A stretch of 64,000 nucleotides of DNA, taken from Glycomyces artemisiae. Its GTDB lineage: Bacteria > Actinomycetota > Actinomycetes > Mycobacteriales > Micromonosporaceae. Numbering within the stretch: the first letter of the stretch is position 1; each line of letters begins with the position of its first letter. Both the position numbers and the translations under genes were made by a program. Under the pieces are notes generated by a model. The model saw nothing but the letters and a program-made list of their open reading frames with translations, was not told the DNA's origin and did not search any database. Below, piece by piece: positions 12,168 to 20,743 of this stretch. The stretch lies in the NCBI RefSeq assembly GCF_003002955.1, contig NZ_PVTJ01000005.1, positions 310,001 to 374,000 of the forward strand, in the 5' to 3' direction.

Positions 12168-13241
12168 ATGCTGTACCAGAATCTCGCCCGCCCCGTCCTG
12201 TTCCGGATCGGCCGCGGGGACGCCGAGCGGGCGCACGACTTCACGATGCGCTGGCTGACGCGCCTGTCCGAACAGCGGCAGGTGCGCAACGCGCTCATCA
12301 AGGCCAACCGCCTGAGCGCGCCCGTCACCGTCTGCGGCATCCCCTTCCCCAACCCCATCGGCCTCGCCGCGGGCCTCGACAAGAACGGCGTCGCCGTCGG
12401 CGCCTGGCCCGCCCTCGGCTTCGGCTTCGCCGAGATCGGCACCGTCACCGCCCTGCCCCAGCCCGGCAACCCCCAGCCGCGCATGTTCCGCGCCAAGCAG
12501 TCCCAGGCCATCGTCAACCGCATGGGCTTCAACAACGAGGGCGCCCAGGCCCTCGCCGCCCGCCTCCAGGCCAGCCCCGCCGTCGACTGCCCCCTCGGCA
12601 TCAGCATCGGCAAGTCCAAGGCCGTGCCCCTCGAAGGCGCGATCGACGACTACCTGACCTCGCTGCGGTTCCTCTACCCGTTCGCCGACTACATCGCCAT
12701 CAACGTGTCCTCGCCGAACACGCCCGGCCTGCGCCAGCTCCAGGACGCCGGCGCCCTCCGCGCCCTCCTCGGCGCCCTGCACGCCGAGGGGGTGCGCCTG
12801 GCCGCCGGGCGCCCGACCCGCCCGATCCTCGTCAAGATCGCCCCCGACCTCACCGAGCCCGCGCTCGCGCAGCTCCTGGGGGTGTGTCTCGAATCAGGGG
12901 TCGCCGGGGTCATCGCCACGAACACCACGCTCGGGCGCGACGGGATCATCCCCGCGGAGGACGCTGTCGCCGCCGAGCCCGGCGGCATGTCCGGCAAGCC
13001 GCTCACCCTCGTCTCGCGGGAGATCGTCCGGTTCGTCCACCGCGAGACGAACGGGCGCCTGCCCATCATCGGCTCGGGCGGCATCATGACGCCCGACGAC
13101 GCCCAGGCCATGTTCGACGCCGGGGCCAGCCTCGTCCAGATCTACTCGGGGCTCATCTACAACGGCCCCGGCGTGGTGCGCGGCAGCGCGCGCCGCTACC
13201 GCAAGACCGTCCGACGCCACCAGTCCGCAGCCCACTCCTGA
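12168..13241 (+). CDS. pyrD: Dihydroorotate dehydrogenase (quinone), class 2
   Basis: A 357-residue membrane-associated flavoenzyme that oxidises dihydroorotate to orotate with quinone. The N-terminal amphipathic helix ([21 protein letters not shown]) is the class 2 mark. FMN and substrate segments include [41 protein letters not shown] and GSGGI. I chose ATG at 12168 because AGGAAAG sits just before it; an in-frame TTG at 12147 lies inside the operon hairpin tail and is less likely. pyrF follows after eleven bases. Confidence 0.94.
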   Translation: MLYQNLARPVLFRIGRGDAERAHDFTMRWLTRLSEQRQVRNALIKANRLSAPVTVCGIPFPNPIGLAAGLDKNGVAVGAWPALGFGFAEIGTVTALPQPGNPQPRMFRAKQSQAIVNRMGFNNEGAQALAARLQASPAVDCPLGISIGKSKAVPLEGAIDDYLTSLRFLYPFADYIAINVSSPNTPGLRQLQDAGALRALLGALHAEGVRLAAGRPTRPILVKIAPDLTEPALAQLLGVCLESGVAGVIATNTTLGRDGIIPAEDAVAAEPGGMSGKPLTLVSREIVRFVHRETNGRLPIIGSGGIMTPDDAQAMFDAGASLVQIYSGLIYNGPGVVRGSARRYRKTVRRHQSAAHS

Positions 13242-13252
13242 TACGAGGAACC

Positions 13253-14167
13253 ATGTCTACCAAGGAATTCGGCGCCCGCGCCTTCCGTCTCGCCCAGGAG
13301 CGTGGCCCGCTGTGCGCCGGGATCGACCCGCACGGGTCGCAGCTGCTCCAGTGGGGCCTCGACGACGACCTGGCCGGGGCCGAGCGGTTCGCCATGACGC
13401 TCACCGAGGCCGTGGCCGAGCGGTGCGCGTTCGTCAAGCCGCAGTCGGCGTTCTTCGAGCGCTTCGGCTCGGGCGGCGTCGCCCTCCTCGAACGCGTCAT
13501 CGCCGCGGCCCGCCGCGCCGGGGCCCTCGTCATCCTCGACGTCAAGCGCGGCGACATCGGCTCCACGATGGCCGCATACGCGCAGGCGTACCTCGACCCG
13601 GCCTCGCCGCTCGCGGCCGACGCGATCACCGTGAGCCCCTACCTGGGGACCGGCTCGCTCCAGCCCGCGTTCGACACGGCCGCCGCGCACGGCAAGGGCG
13701 TGTTCGTCCTCGCCCGCACCTCCAACCCCGAGGGCAAGTACGTCCAGATGGCGAAGCGCCGCGACGGCCGCTCGGTCGCCCAGAGCGTCATCGACGAGGT
13801 GGGCGAGCGCAACGGCGAGGCCGACCCGATGGGGTCCTTCGGGATCGTCATGGGCGCCACGATCGGCGCGTGCGCGAGCGAGGGGGAGGCCCGCCTGCGT
13901 GAGTCGACTTACGGAATCACCCACACCACCGTGAGCCAACGTGACTCCGCTCACGACCTCTCCCAGTTCAACGGGCCCATCCTGGTCCCGGGCATGGGCG
14001 CCCAGGGCGGGCGCCCCAGTGATCTTCCGCGCGTCCTCGGGCCCGCTACGAAGTTCGCAATACCGTCCTATTCCCGACAAATCGCGCAGCCGGGCCCTGC
14101 CGCGGCGAGCATTCGCACCGCCGTCGAGGCGTTGCAGGAGGAATGCCGCGCCGCGATGGGGGAATGA
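13253..14167 (+). CDS. pyrF: Orotidine 5'-phosphate decarboxylase, type 2
   Basis: A 304-residue decarboxylase making UMP. The subgroup-2 signature DVKRGDIGSTM contains the catalytic lysine and aspartates; GIDPH near the start and TVSPYLG are also typical of this long family. ATG follows a GAGGAA ribosome site 11 bases after pyrD. It is the last gene of the pyr operon; pyrE is not in the window. The final sixty codons become less GC-extreme (rare codons such as ATA) but the homology-like signal continues. Confidence 0.93.
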   Translation: MSTKEFGARAFRLAQERGPLCAGIDPHGSQLLQWGLDDDLAGAERFAMTLTEAVAERCAFVKPQSAFFERFGSGGVALLERVIAAARRAGALVILDVKRGDIGSTMAAYAQAYLDPASPLAADAITVSPYLGTGSLQPAFDTAAAHGKGVFVLARTSNPEGKYVQMAKRRDGRSVAQSVIDEVGERNGEADPMGSFGIVMGATIGACASEGEARLRESTYGITHTTVSQRDSAHDLSQFNGPILVPGMGAQGGRPSDLPRVLGPATKFAIPSYSRQIAQPGPAAASIRTAVEALQEECRAAMGE

Positions 14168-14246
14168 ACCGCCGGTTTTCCGGCCCGAAATTTGCCCGAC
14201 CCCCGGTCGCAGGCGTGTCGGTAGGTGGGGTTACCGTCTCCGAGCT

Positions 14247-14267
14247 GGGTATGCTTTGGCGATACCC
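14247..14267 (+). promoter_or_regulatory. Inverted repeat and -10-like site before mihF
   Basis: GGGTAT (14247-14252) and ATACCC (14262-14267) form an inverted repeat that includes a TATGCT -10-like hexamer (14250-14255). It sits about 50 bases before mihF in the 148-base gap after pyrF. It may be the mihF promoter with an overlapping operator; no convincing -35 is seen. Confidence 0.35.
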
Positions 14268-14315
14268 GCACGTCAAGGTCCACAGGGACGAAACCATCGA
14301 CTGCAAGGAGACCCC

Positions 14316-14639
14316 GTGCCGCTCCCTAAACTGACTCCGGAACAGCGCGCAGCCGCCCTTGAGAAGGCGGCGGCGGCCCGCAAGGCCCGCGCCGAGCTCA
14401 AGGAGAAGCTGAAGTCGGGCGAGACCACCCTGGAAGCGGTCCTCAAGTCCGCTGCCACCGACGACATCTCCGGGAAGATGAAGGTCTCGGCCGTGCTCAA
14501 GGCCCTCCCGGGCATCGGCGACAAGCGCGCCACCCAGATCATGGAGAAGCTCAAGATCGCCGACTCGCGTCGGCTGCGCGGCCTGGGCGAGCACCAGCGC
14601 GCCGCGCTTCTGGATGAATTCAAGGGCGACCAGGCCTAA
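14316..14639 (+). CDS. mihF: Actinobacterial integration host factor (MihF/sIHF)
   Basis: A 107-residue basic nucleoid protein unrelated to the HU/IHF fold. The N-terminal long helix [20 protein letters not shown] and the helix-two-turns-helix segment [25 protein letters not shown] closely follow Streptomyces sIHF. It bends and protects DNA and aids phage-type integration and nucleoid compaction. GTG is preceded by AAGGAG at 14305-14310; earlier starts in the same frame lie in non-homologous sequence. It sits directly upstream of gmk and rpoZ, as in other actinomycetes. Confidence 0.95.
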   Translation: MPLPKLTPEQRAAALEKAAAARKARAELKEKLKSGETTLEAVLKSAATDDISGKMKVSAVLKALPGIGDKRATQIMEKLKIADSRRLRGLGEHQRAALLDEFKGDQA

Positions 14640-14659
14640 GTTCGGGTAGTAGTAGTCGC

Positions 14660-15262
14660 GTGAGCATCGATCACCACCACGCCGCCCTCGCCCAGCGACT
14701 GACGGTCCTCTCCGGCCCGTCCGGCGTTGGCAAGGGCAGCGTCAAGGCACTCATCCAGGAGTACTACCCGTGGGTCTGGCTCTCCGTGAGCTGCACGACC
14801 CGCAAGCCGCGTCCTGGTGAGGTCGACGGCGCCGACTACCACTTCGTGTCGACCGAGCAGTTCGAGTCGATGATCGCCGCGGGGGAGTTCCTTGAATGGG
14901 CCTCCTACGCGGGGAACCTCTACGGAACCCCCCGCGGCCCGGTCGAGGAGCGCCTGCGCGCCGGACTCCCGGCGCTGCTGGAGATCGAACTGCAAGGGGC
15001 CCGCCAGGTCCGCCGGGCGATGCCCGACGCGCAGCTGGTGTTCCTGGCCCCGCCGTCGTGGGACGAGCTCGTCCGCCGCCTCACCGGGCGCGGGACCGAG
15101 GACGCCGCGACCATCGCGCGCCGCCTGGACGCCGCGCGCGAAGAGCTCGACGCCGAATCCGAGTTCGATCACACAGTCACGAACGTGTCGATCGAGCAGG
15201 CGGCCTCCGAGCTGGTAGAGTTGCTCAGTTCTCCGGCCATCGTAAAGTCCGGAAGCTTCTGA
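14660..15262 (+). CDS. gmk: Guanylate kinase
   Basis: A 200-residue enzyme that phosphorylates GMP to GDP. The P-loop GPSGVGKG is at 19-26, the GMP-binding [20 protein letters not shown] follows, then [17 protein letters not shown] and the lid region [17 protein letters not shown]. The GTG start has only a weak ribosome site (GTAGTAG), which may set a modest level. It lies between mihF and rpoZ in the standard order. Confidence 0.95.
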   Translation: MSIDHHHAALAQRLTVLSGPSGVGKGSVKALIQEYYPWVWLSVSCTTRKPRPGEVDGADYHFVSTEQFESMIAAGEFLEWASYAGNLYGTPRGPVEERLRAGLPALLEIELQGARQVRRAMPDAQLVFLAPPSWDELVRRLTGRGTEDAATIARRLDAAREELDAESEFDHTVTNVSIEQAASELVELLSSPAIVKSGSF

Positions 15263-15291
15263 GCATCCAAGTCGTACACGAAGGACAACAC

Positions 15292-15564
15292 GTGTCAGGG
15301 ACTGTCGCCGACCCCGTCGGCATCACCAACCCGCCGATCGACGACCTGCTGAAGAAGAGCCAGTCGAAGTACCAGCTGGTCATCTACTCGGCCAAGCGGG
15401 CCCGTCAGATCAACGCCTACTACTCGCAGCTCGGCGAGGGCCTGCTGGAGTACGTCGGTCCGCTCGTCGAGACCACGCCCGAGGAGAAGCCGCTGTCGAT
15501 CGCCATGCGCGAGCTCGACAAGGGCCTCCTTGAGACGAAGGCGTTCGACGACACCGAGAATTAG
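15292..15564 (+). CDS. rpoZ: RNA polymerase omega subunit
   Basis: A 90-residue omega subunit that helps assemble the beta-prime subunit. Typical features are [29 protein letters not shown] near the N-terminus and [18 protein letters not shown] near the end. GTG at 15292 is preceded by GAAGGA. It is followed by coaBC after nine bases, in the same frame, with only the TAG between them. Confidence 0.93.
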   Translation: MSGTVADPVGITNPPIDDLLKKSQSKYQLVIYSAKRARQINAYYSQLGEGLLEYVGPLVETTPEEKPLSIAMRELDKGLLETKAFDDTEN

Positions 15565-15573
15565 GCGGCGACG

Positions 15574-16794
15574 TTGAGCAGTGGTCCCCGCCCGCGCGGG
15601 GGTAGCTCGATCGTCCTGGGCGTGTCGGGCGGCATCGCCGCCTTCAAGGCGTGCATCCTGCTCCGCCTCCTCAAGGAGTCCGGCCACGACGTGACCGTGA
15701 TCCCGACCGAGGCGGCGCTCAAGTTCGTCGGTGAAGCCACCTGGGAGGCCCTGTCGGGCCGCCCGGTGGCTTCCGGCGTGTTCTCGGACGTCTCCGAGGT
15801 CAAGCACGTCAGGCTCGGCCGCGAGGCCGACCTCGTCGCCGTCGTCCCGGCCACCGCCGACCTGCTCGCGCGGGCCGCGCACGGCCGCGCCGACGACCTG
15901 CTCACCTCGACGCTGCTCACGGCGACCTGCCCGGTGGTGTTCGCTCCGGCGATGCACACCGAGATGTGGCTGCACCCCGCGACTCGCGCGAACGTCGCGA
16001 CGCTGCGCGAGCGCGGCGCCCACGTCGTCGAGCCCGACTCGGGCCGCCTCACCGGCGCCGACACCGGCCCCGGACGCCTGCCCGAGCCGGAGTCGCTGTT
16101 CGCGCTCCTCAAGGGCTTCTTGACCTCTCCGGCCCGTGACCTGGCGGGCCGCAAGGTCCTCGTCACCGCCGGGGGCACCCGCGAGCCGATCGACCCGGTC
16201 CGCTTCATCGGCAACCACTCGTCGGGCCGCCAGGGCATCGCCCTCGCCGCGGCGGCCGCCGCGCGCGGCGCCGACGTCACGCTCATCGCCGCGCACATCG
16301 ACGCGCCGCTGCCCGCCGGCGTCCGCGTCGAGCGCGTCGGTACCACCGCGGAGCTCCACGAAGCCACGGTCAAGGCCGCCGCGGAGGCGGACGCGGCGGT
16401 CCTCGCCGCGGCTCCCGCGGACTTCACGCCGAAGGAGGCCTCGGACCGCAAGCTCAAGCGCAAGGGCGACCTCGACCTGGCGCTGACGTCCACGCCGGAC
16501 ATCGCCGCGGCCGTCGGCCGGGCCAAGCGCCCCGGGCAGGTCCTCGTCGTGTTCGCCGCGGAGACCCACGACGGCCCCGAGCACGCGAAGGCCAAGCGCG
16601 AGGCGAAGGGCGCCGACCTGGTGGTGCTCAACGACGTGTCGGGCGGGGCCGTGTTCGGGAAGGCGGAGAACTCCGTCACGGTGTTCGACGCGGCCGGGCC
16701 CGTCGCCGCCCTCGACGAGGCGTCGAAAGAACTGGTCGCGGACGCGATCTGGGACGCGGTGGCCGCCCGGCTCCCGCTGGATGGACGCGACTGA
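15574..16794 (+). CDS. coaBC: Phosphopantothenoylcysteine decarboxylase / synthetase
   Basis: A 406-residue two-domain enzyme of coenzyme A synthesis. The N-terminal flavin domain (CoaC) has GVSGGIAAFK, VPATADLLARAAHGRADDLL and the PAMHTEMW active-site motif. The C-terminal CoaB domain starts near residue 190 with VLVTAGGTREPIDPVRFIGNHSSGRQG and contains DFTPKEASDRKLKR. The start is TTG at 15574, the only available initiator near the in-frame rpoZ stop; its ribosome site is poor, so it may depend on coupling to rpoZ. Confidence 0.95.
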   Translation: MSSGPRPRGGSSIVLGVSGGIAAFKACILLRLLKESGHDVTVIPTEAALKFVGEATWEALSGRPVASGVFSDVSEVKHVRLGREADLVAVVPATADLLARAAHGRADDLLTSTLLTATCPVVFAPAMHTEMWLHPATRANVATLRERGAHVVEPDSGRLTGADTGPGRLPEPESLFALLKGFLTSPARDLAGRKVLVTAGGTREPIDPVRFIGNHSSGRQGIALAAAAAARGADVTLIAAHIDAPLPAGVRVERVGTTAELHEATVKAAAEADAAVLAAAPADFTPKEASDRKLKRKGDLDLALTSTPDIAAAVGRAKRPGQVLVVFAAETHDGPEHAKAKREAKGADLVVLNDVSGGAVFGKAENSVTVFDAAGPVAALDEASKELVADAIWDAVAARLPLDGRD

Positions 16795-16819
16795 CACCTC
16801 CCCCGCGCAGCGAGGCGGC

Positions 16820-16848
16820 TTGGTGGGATGATCTTGAGCGCATAGACT
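16820..16848 (+). promoter_or_regulatory. Probable metK promoter
   Basis: TTGGTG (16820-16825), 17 bases and TAGACT (16843-16848) make a good housekeeping promoter. The leader to GTG 16912 is about 57 bases and holds a short GCGCCGC/GCGGCGT hairpin. I found no SAM riboswitch core in it. Confidence 0.6.
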
Positions 16849-16911
16849 TGTGAGCTGCGAAGTCAGTCGAGGAGCGCCGCTGGGCGGCGTCGAATGGTTA
16901 TGAGGAGTGCC

Positions 16912-18105
16912 GTGGCACGTCGCCTGTTCACCTCCGAGTCGGTCACCGAAGGCCACCCGGACAAGATCGCGGACCAGATCTCGGACGGGATCCTGGACGC
17001 CCTGCTGTCCGAGGACCCCACGAGCCGCGTCGCGGTCGAGACCCTCATCACCACCGGGCAGGTGCATGTCGCGGGCGAGGTGACGACCCACTCGTACGCG
17101 GACATCCCGCGGATCGTGCGCGACACGATCCTGCGCATCGGCTACGACTCGTCCAAGAAGGGCTTCGACGGCGCCTCGTGCGGCGTGAACGTCTCCATCG
17201 GCGGGCAGAGCCCCGACATCGCGCAGGGCGTCGACAAGGCGTGGGAGTCCCGTGTGGACTCCGCCGCGAACGACGAGCTCGACCTCCAGGGCGCGGGCGA
17301 CCAGGGCCTCATGTTCGGCTTCGCGTGCCGCGAGACCCCCGAGCTGATGCCGCTGCCGATCGCCTTGGCGCACCGGCTGTCCCAGCGCCTCACCGAGGTC
17401 CGCAAGGACGGCACCGTCCCGTACCTGCGCCCCGACGGCAAGACCCAGGTCACCATCGAGTACCAGGGCAACAAGCCGGTGCGCCTCGACACGGTCGTCG
17501 TCTCCAGCCAGCACGCGCCCGACATCTCGCTGGACTCGCTCCTCGCGCCCGACGTCGCCGAGCACGTGATCGCCCCGGTCGTCTCCGGGCTCGACCTCGA
17601 CATCGACGACTACAAGCTCCTGGTCAACCCGACCGGCCGCTTCGAGATCGGCGGCCCCATGGGCGACGCGGGCCTGACCGGCCGCAAGATCATCGTCGAC
17701 ACGTACGGCGGCTACGCCCGCCACGGCGGCGGCGCGTTCTCCGGCAAGGACCCGTCGAAGGTCGACCGCTCCGCCGCGTACGCCGCCCGCTGGGTCGCCA
17801 AGAACGTCGTGGCCGCCGGCCTCGCCGAGCGCTGCGAGGTCCAGGTCGCCTACGCCATCGGCAAGGCCAAGCCCGTCAGCGTCGCCGTCGACGCCCAGGG
17901 CACCGAGACCGTCGACCCGGCGCTGATCGAGAAGGCCGTCCTGGAGGTCTTCGACCTCCGCCCGGCCGCGATCATCCGCGACCTCGACCTCATCCGGCCC
18001 ATCTACTCCAAGACCGCCGCGTACGGCCACTTCGGCCGCGAGCTCCCCGAGTTCACCTGGGAGGCCACCGACCGCGCCGCGGCCCTGAAGGAAGCCGTCT
18101 CTTAG
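16912..18105 (+). CDS. metK: S-adenosylmethionine synthetase
   Basis: A 397-residue enzyme making SAM from methionine and ATP. The family motifs [12 protein letters not shown] near residue 14, [10 protein letters not shown] and [16 protein letters not shown] are complete. I place the start at GTG 16912, which has GAGGAG six bases upstream; the ATG at 16894 would add six residues and lacks a ribosome site. A promoter precedes it, so it is not merely read through from coaBC. A hairpin follows the stop. Confidence 0.96.
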   Translation: MARRLFTSESVTEGHPDKIADQISDGILDALLSEDPTSRVAVETLITTGQVHVAGEVTTHSYADIPRIVRDTILRIGYDSSKKGFDGASCGVNVSIGGQSPDIAQGVDKAWESRVDSAANDELDLQGAGDQGLMFGFACRETPELMPLPIALAHRLSQRLTEVRKDGTVPYLRPDGKTQVTIEYQGNKPVRLDTVVVSSQHAPDISLDSLLAPDVAEHVIAPVVSGLDLDIDDYKLLVNPTGRFEIGGPMGDAGLTGRKIIVDTYGGYARHGGGAFSGKDPSKVDRSAAYAARWVAKNVVAAGLAERCEVQVAYAIGKAKPVSVAVDAQGTETVDPALIEKAVLEVFDLRPAAIIRDLDLIRPIYSKTAAYGHFGRELPEFTWEATDRAAALKEAVS

Positions 18106-18122
18106 CGGCCCTCGGCTTCGCG

Positions 18123-18152
18123 CCGGGTGCCTCCGACGTCGGGGGCACCCGG
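18123..18152 (+). terminator. Hairpin between metK and priA
   Basis: CCGGGTGCC (18123-18131) pairs with GGCACCCGG (18144-18152); the loop itself contains the CCGAC/GTCGG palindrome. GTTTA follows. It is a likely terminator or attenuator 12 bases before the priA ATG. Confidence 0.6.
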
Positions 18153-18164
18153 TACGTTTATCGG

Positions 18165-20075
18165 ATGGACGAGTCCCCGGCTATCGCAGCGGTCTGCATC
18201 GACCAGCCGCTGCCGCAGCTGGACCGGCTCTTCGACTACCTGGTGCCCGCGGACATGGACGTGCGGCCCGGGTGCCGCGTGCGGGTGCGGTTCGGGCGGC
18301 GGAAGGTCGCCGGGTTCGTCATCGCGCTCAAGCCCTCGACCGACTTCACGGGGAAGCTCCTGTGGATCTCGGAGCTGGTCTCGCCCGAGCCGGTCGTCAC
18401 CGAGGAGGTCGCCGTCCTGGCGCGGGCGGTCGCGGACCGGTACGCGGGGACGATGTCCGATGTACTGCGGCTCGCCGTCCCCGAGCGGCGCGTCAAGGTC
18501 GAGTCCGAGGCGCGCGGCGAGGTCCTCGACGTGGCCGCGCCGAGTCCGGATCACTGGAAGAGATACAACGCGGGCGAGGCATTCCTGCGCGCGCTGCGCG
18601 AGCAGAAGTCGCCGAGGGCGGTGTGGAACGCCGTGCCCGGCGAGGACTGGCCCGCCCGGTTCGCCGAGGCCGCCGCGGCGACCGCCTCGGCGGGGCGCGG
18701 GGCCGTCCTGGTCGTGCCCGACCAGACCGACCTCGACCGCCTGGACGCCGCCCTGGAGGCCGTGCTCGGCCCCGACCGGCACGTGGTCCTCTCGGCCCAG
18801 GCCGGACCGACGAAGCGCTACCGGGCGTTCCTGAAGGCCGCGCGCGGCGACGTGCGGATCGTGGCCGGGACCCGCGCGGCGGCGTTCGCGCCCGTCGCGG
18901 ACCTCGGGCTCACCGCGATCTGGGACGACGGCGACGGCTCCCACATCGACCGCCACGCCCCCTACCCGCACGCGCGCGAAGTCCTCCTCACCCGCGCGAA
19001 CCTCGCCGAGGCCGCCTGCCTCGTCGGCGGCAACGCCCGCACCCCGCAGGCGCAACTGCTCGTCGAGACCGACTGGGCGAAGTCCATCCTCGCGCCGCGC
19101 GGCGAGATCCGCTCGGCCGCACCGCGCATCGTCCCCGTCGGCGACGAGTCCGACCTCGAACGCGACCCCTCCGGCGGCACCGCCCGGCTCCCCACCGTCG
19201 CCTGGGAGGCCGCCCGCGCGGCCCTCGCGAAGCAGCGGCCGGTTCTCGTCCAGGTCCCGCGCCGCGGCTACGTCCCCGCCGTCTCCTGCCAGCGCTGCCG
19301 CACCCGTTCGGCCTGCCCGAACTGCTCGGGCCCGCTGCGGCTCCTGGGCCCGCGGCGCGACCCGGTGTGCGGCTGGTGCGGCACGGTCGCCCGCGACTTC
19401 CGCTGCGCCGAATGCGGATCGAACCGCGTCCGCGCGATCGTCATCGGCGCGGAGCGCACCGTCGAAGAACTGGCGCAGGCGTTCCCGGACACCCAGGTCG
19501 TCGAGTCTACGGGCGCGAACCGGCTCGACGCGGCTCCGCCGGGCGCGGCCGTCGTAGTGGCGACGCCGGGAGTGGAACCCCTTGCGGCCGAAGGGTACGG
19601 CGCGGTCCTGCTGCTCGACACGTGGGCGCTGCTCACGCGCGCCGAGCTGACCGCGAGCGAGGAGGCCCTGCGCCGCTGGATGAACGCGGTCGCACTCGCC
19701 CGCCACGACGGCACCGCCGTCGTGGTCGCCGACGGGGGACTGGCGGTCGTCCAGGCGCTCATGCGCTGGGACCCCGCGTGGTTCGCGGTGCGCGAACTCG
19801 AAGACCGCGCCGAACTCGGCTTCCCGCCGGTCATGAGGTTCGCGGCCCTCACCGGCCCGAACGGCGAACCGGAGAAGCTCGCCACCGACCTGCCGATTCA
19901 CGCCGAGGCCATCGGCCCCATCCCCGTGGACGAGCACACCGAGCGGCTGCTCCTGCGCGTGCGCCGCCGCGACGGCGCCGCCCTCGCCGCGGTCCTCGCC
20001 AGGGCCACCGCCGAGCGCGCGGGCGCGAAGTCCGAACCCGTCCGCGTCCAGATCGACCCCCGCGAGATCGCGTGA
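18165..20075 (+). CDS. priA: PriA-like primosomal protein N' lacking helicase motifs
   Basis: A 636-residue PriA homologue. The N-terminal 3' DNA-binding domain is clear (VCIDQPLPQLDRLFDYLVP, then VRVRFGRRKVAGFV). Eight cysteines in four pairs (CQRC, CPNC, CGWC, CAEC near residues 370-425) form the two zinc sites. The Walker A position, normally GxTGSGKT, reads SAGRGAVLVVPDQTDL, so ATP-driven unwinding is not expected. This helicase-dead form is known in actinobacteria. Its role is probably DNA binding at stalled forks. It ends three bases before the convergent small membrane protein. Confidence 0.9.
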   Translation: MDESPAIAAVCIDQPLPQLDRLFDYLVPADMDVRPGCRVRVRFGRRKVAGFVIALKPSTDFTGKLLWISELVSPEPVVTEEVAVLARAVADRYAGTMSDVLRLAVPERRVKVESEARGEVLDVAAPSPDHWKRYNAGEAFLRALREQKSPRAVWNAVPGEDWPARFAEAAAATASAGRGAVLVVPDQTDLDRLDAALEAVLGPDRHVVLSAQAGPTKRYRAFLKAARGDVRIVAGTRAAAFAPVADLGLTAIWDDGDGSHIDRHAPYPHAREVLLTRANLAEAACLVGGNARTPQAQLLVETDWAKSILAPRGEIRSAAPRIVPVGDESDLERDPSGGTARLPTVAWEAARAALAKQRPVLVQVPRRGYVPAVSCQRCRTRSACPNCSGPLRLLGPRRDPVCGWCGTVARDFRCAECGSNRVRAIVIGAERTVEELAQAFPDTQVVESTGANRLDAAPPGAAVVVATPGVEPLAAEGYGAVLLLDTWALLTRAELTASEEALRRWMNAVALARHDGTAVVVADGGLAVVQALMRWDPAWFAVRELEDRAELGFPPVMRFAALTGPNGEPEKLATDLPIHAEAIGPIPVDEHTERLLLRVRRRDGAALAAVLARATAERAGAKSEPVRVQIDPREIA

Positions 20076-20078
20076 GGC

Positions 20079-20321
20079 TCAGGCGCGCTTGCGCTTCGCC
20101 CTGATGAAGGCCCAAGCCGCCTTGAGGCGTTCGCGGAAGAAGTACGCGAACGCGACGGCGATGAGGACGAAGGGGATCGCGATCGGGAGGACCGTGGTGA
20201 AGCCGAGGAGCACCACGAGGGCCTCGACGCCGAGAAACGAGATGACGCCCATGTAGCCGAAGACGGTGACGGTCTGGGCCTTGACGACGAGGGCGATGAC
20301 CGCGGTGCGGATTCGGTTCAC
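20079..20321 (-). CDS. Small two-helix membrane protein
   Basis: An 80-residue hypothetical protein. Two hydrophobic stretches, roughly residues 20-40 (VFGYMGVISFLGVEALVVLL) and 42-62 (TTVLPIAIPFVLIAVAFAYF), are followed by a very basic tail (RERLKAAWAFIRAKRKRA), suggesting both ends in the cytosol. I place the start at GTG 20321, whose GTGA overlaps the stop of the MerR gene, so the two are translationally coupled; a longer frame would run into merR. I do not recognise a family. It may act with the MerR-controlled efflux system, which is inference. Confidence 0.7.
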   Translation of the reverse strand: MNRIRTAVIALVVKAQTVTVFGYMGVISFLGVEALVVLLGFTTVLPIAIPFVLIAVAFAYFFRERLKAAWAFIRAKRKRA

Positions 20322-20683
20322 GCAGTGGTTCCGCTCACCCGGTCGAGGTAGGCGGCGATGGCGTCGCGGTTCTTCAGGACGCATTCGGCCTTGCGGGTCA
20401 TGCGGTCGCGCTGCTCGGCGAGCTGTGCGAGCATCTCGGGGTCGGGGACCGGGAAGTAGATCTGGCCGGGGCCGTCGAGGCAGGGGAGGATCTGCTTGAT
20501 GATCTTGACGGGGACGCCCGCGTCGAGGAGGCCGCGGATCTGGCCGACGCGCTCGACGGTGGCCTCGGGGAAGTCGCGGTAGCCGTTGGGGGAGCGGTCG
20601 GCGGCGATGAGGCCGTGCTGCTCGTAGTAGCGGAGCATCCGGGCGGGGGCGCCGGTGCGCTCCGCCAGCTCGCCGATCCTCAT
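20318..20683 (-). CDS. MerR-family transcriptional regulator
   Basis: A 121-residue regulator. The N-terminal winged helix is canonical (MRIGELAERTGAPARMLRYYEQHGLI, then RSPNGYRDFPEATVERVGQIRGLLDAG), followed by a dimerising coiled coil (EMLAQLAEQRDRMTRKAECVLKNRDAI). There are no cysteines arranged as a metal sensor (single Cys residues only), so it more likely senses an organic compound. It is divergent from an MFS exporter and a spaced palindromic promoter lies between them. It is coupled to the small membrane protein downstream. Confidence 0.9.
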   Translation of the reverse strand: MRIGELAERTGAPARMLRYYEQHGLIAADRSPNGYRDFPEATVERVGQIRGLLDAGVPVKIIKQILPCLDGPGQIYFPVPDPEMLAQLAEQRDRMTRKAECVLKNRDAIAAYLDRVSGTTA

Positions 20684-20702
20684 ATGGCCCGCCTCACTCC
20701 CG

Positions 20703-20733
20703 CTGGACTCTGACATTAGTGTCAAGGTTAGAC
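20703..20733 (+). promoter_or_regulatory. MerR-type promoter with long spacer and operator
   Basis: CTGGAC (20703-20708) and TTAGAC (20728-20733) are separated by 19 bases, the lengthened spacer typical of MerR-controlled promoters. The perfect palindrome TGACATTAGTGTCA (20711-20724) fills the spacer. Transcription would begin almost at the ATG of the MFS gene (20744), so its mRNA may be leaderless. Confidence 0.65.
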
Positions 20734-20743
20734 GCTTCTTCCC

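Noticed and set aside
16795-16911. SAM riboswitch before metK
   Set aside because: The leader is only about 57 bases from the predicted start and shows no SAM-I/IV core; only a small hairpin is present.
12129-20343. A shared TTCCGCTCACCCGGT at 12129 and 20329
   Set aside because: A 15-base match inside a hairpin arm and inside the merR coding end is within chance expectation for GC-rich DNA of this length; no third copy was seen.
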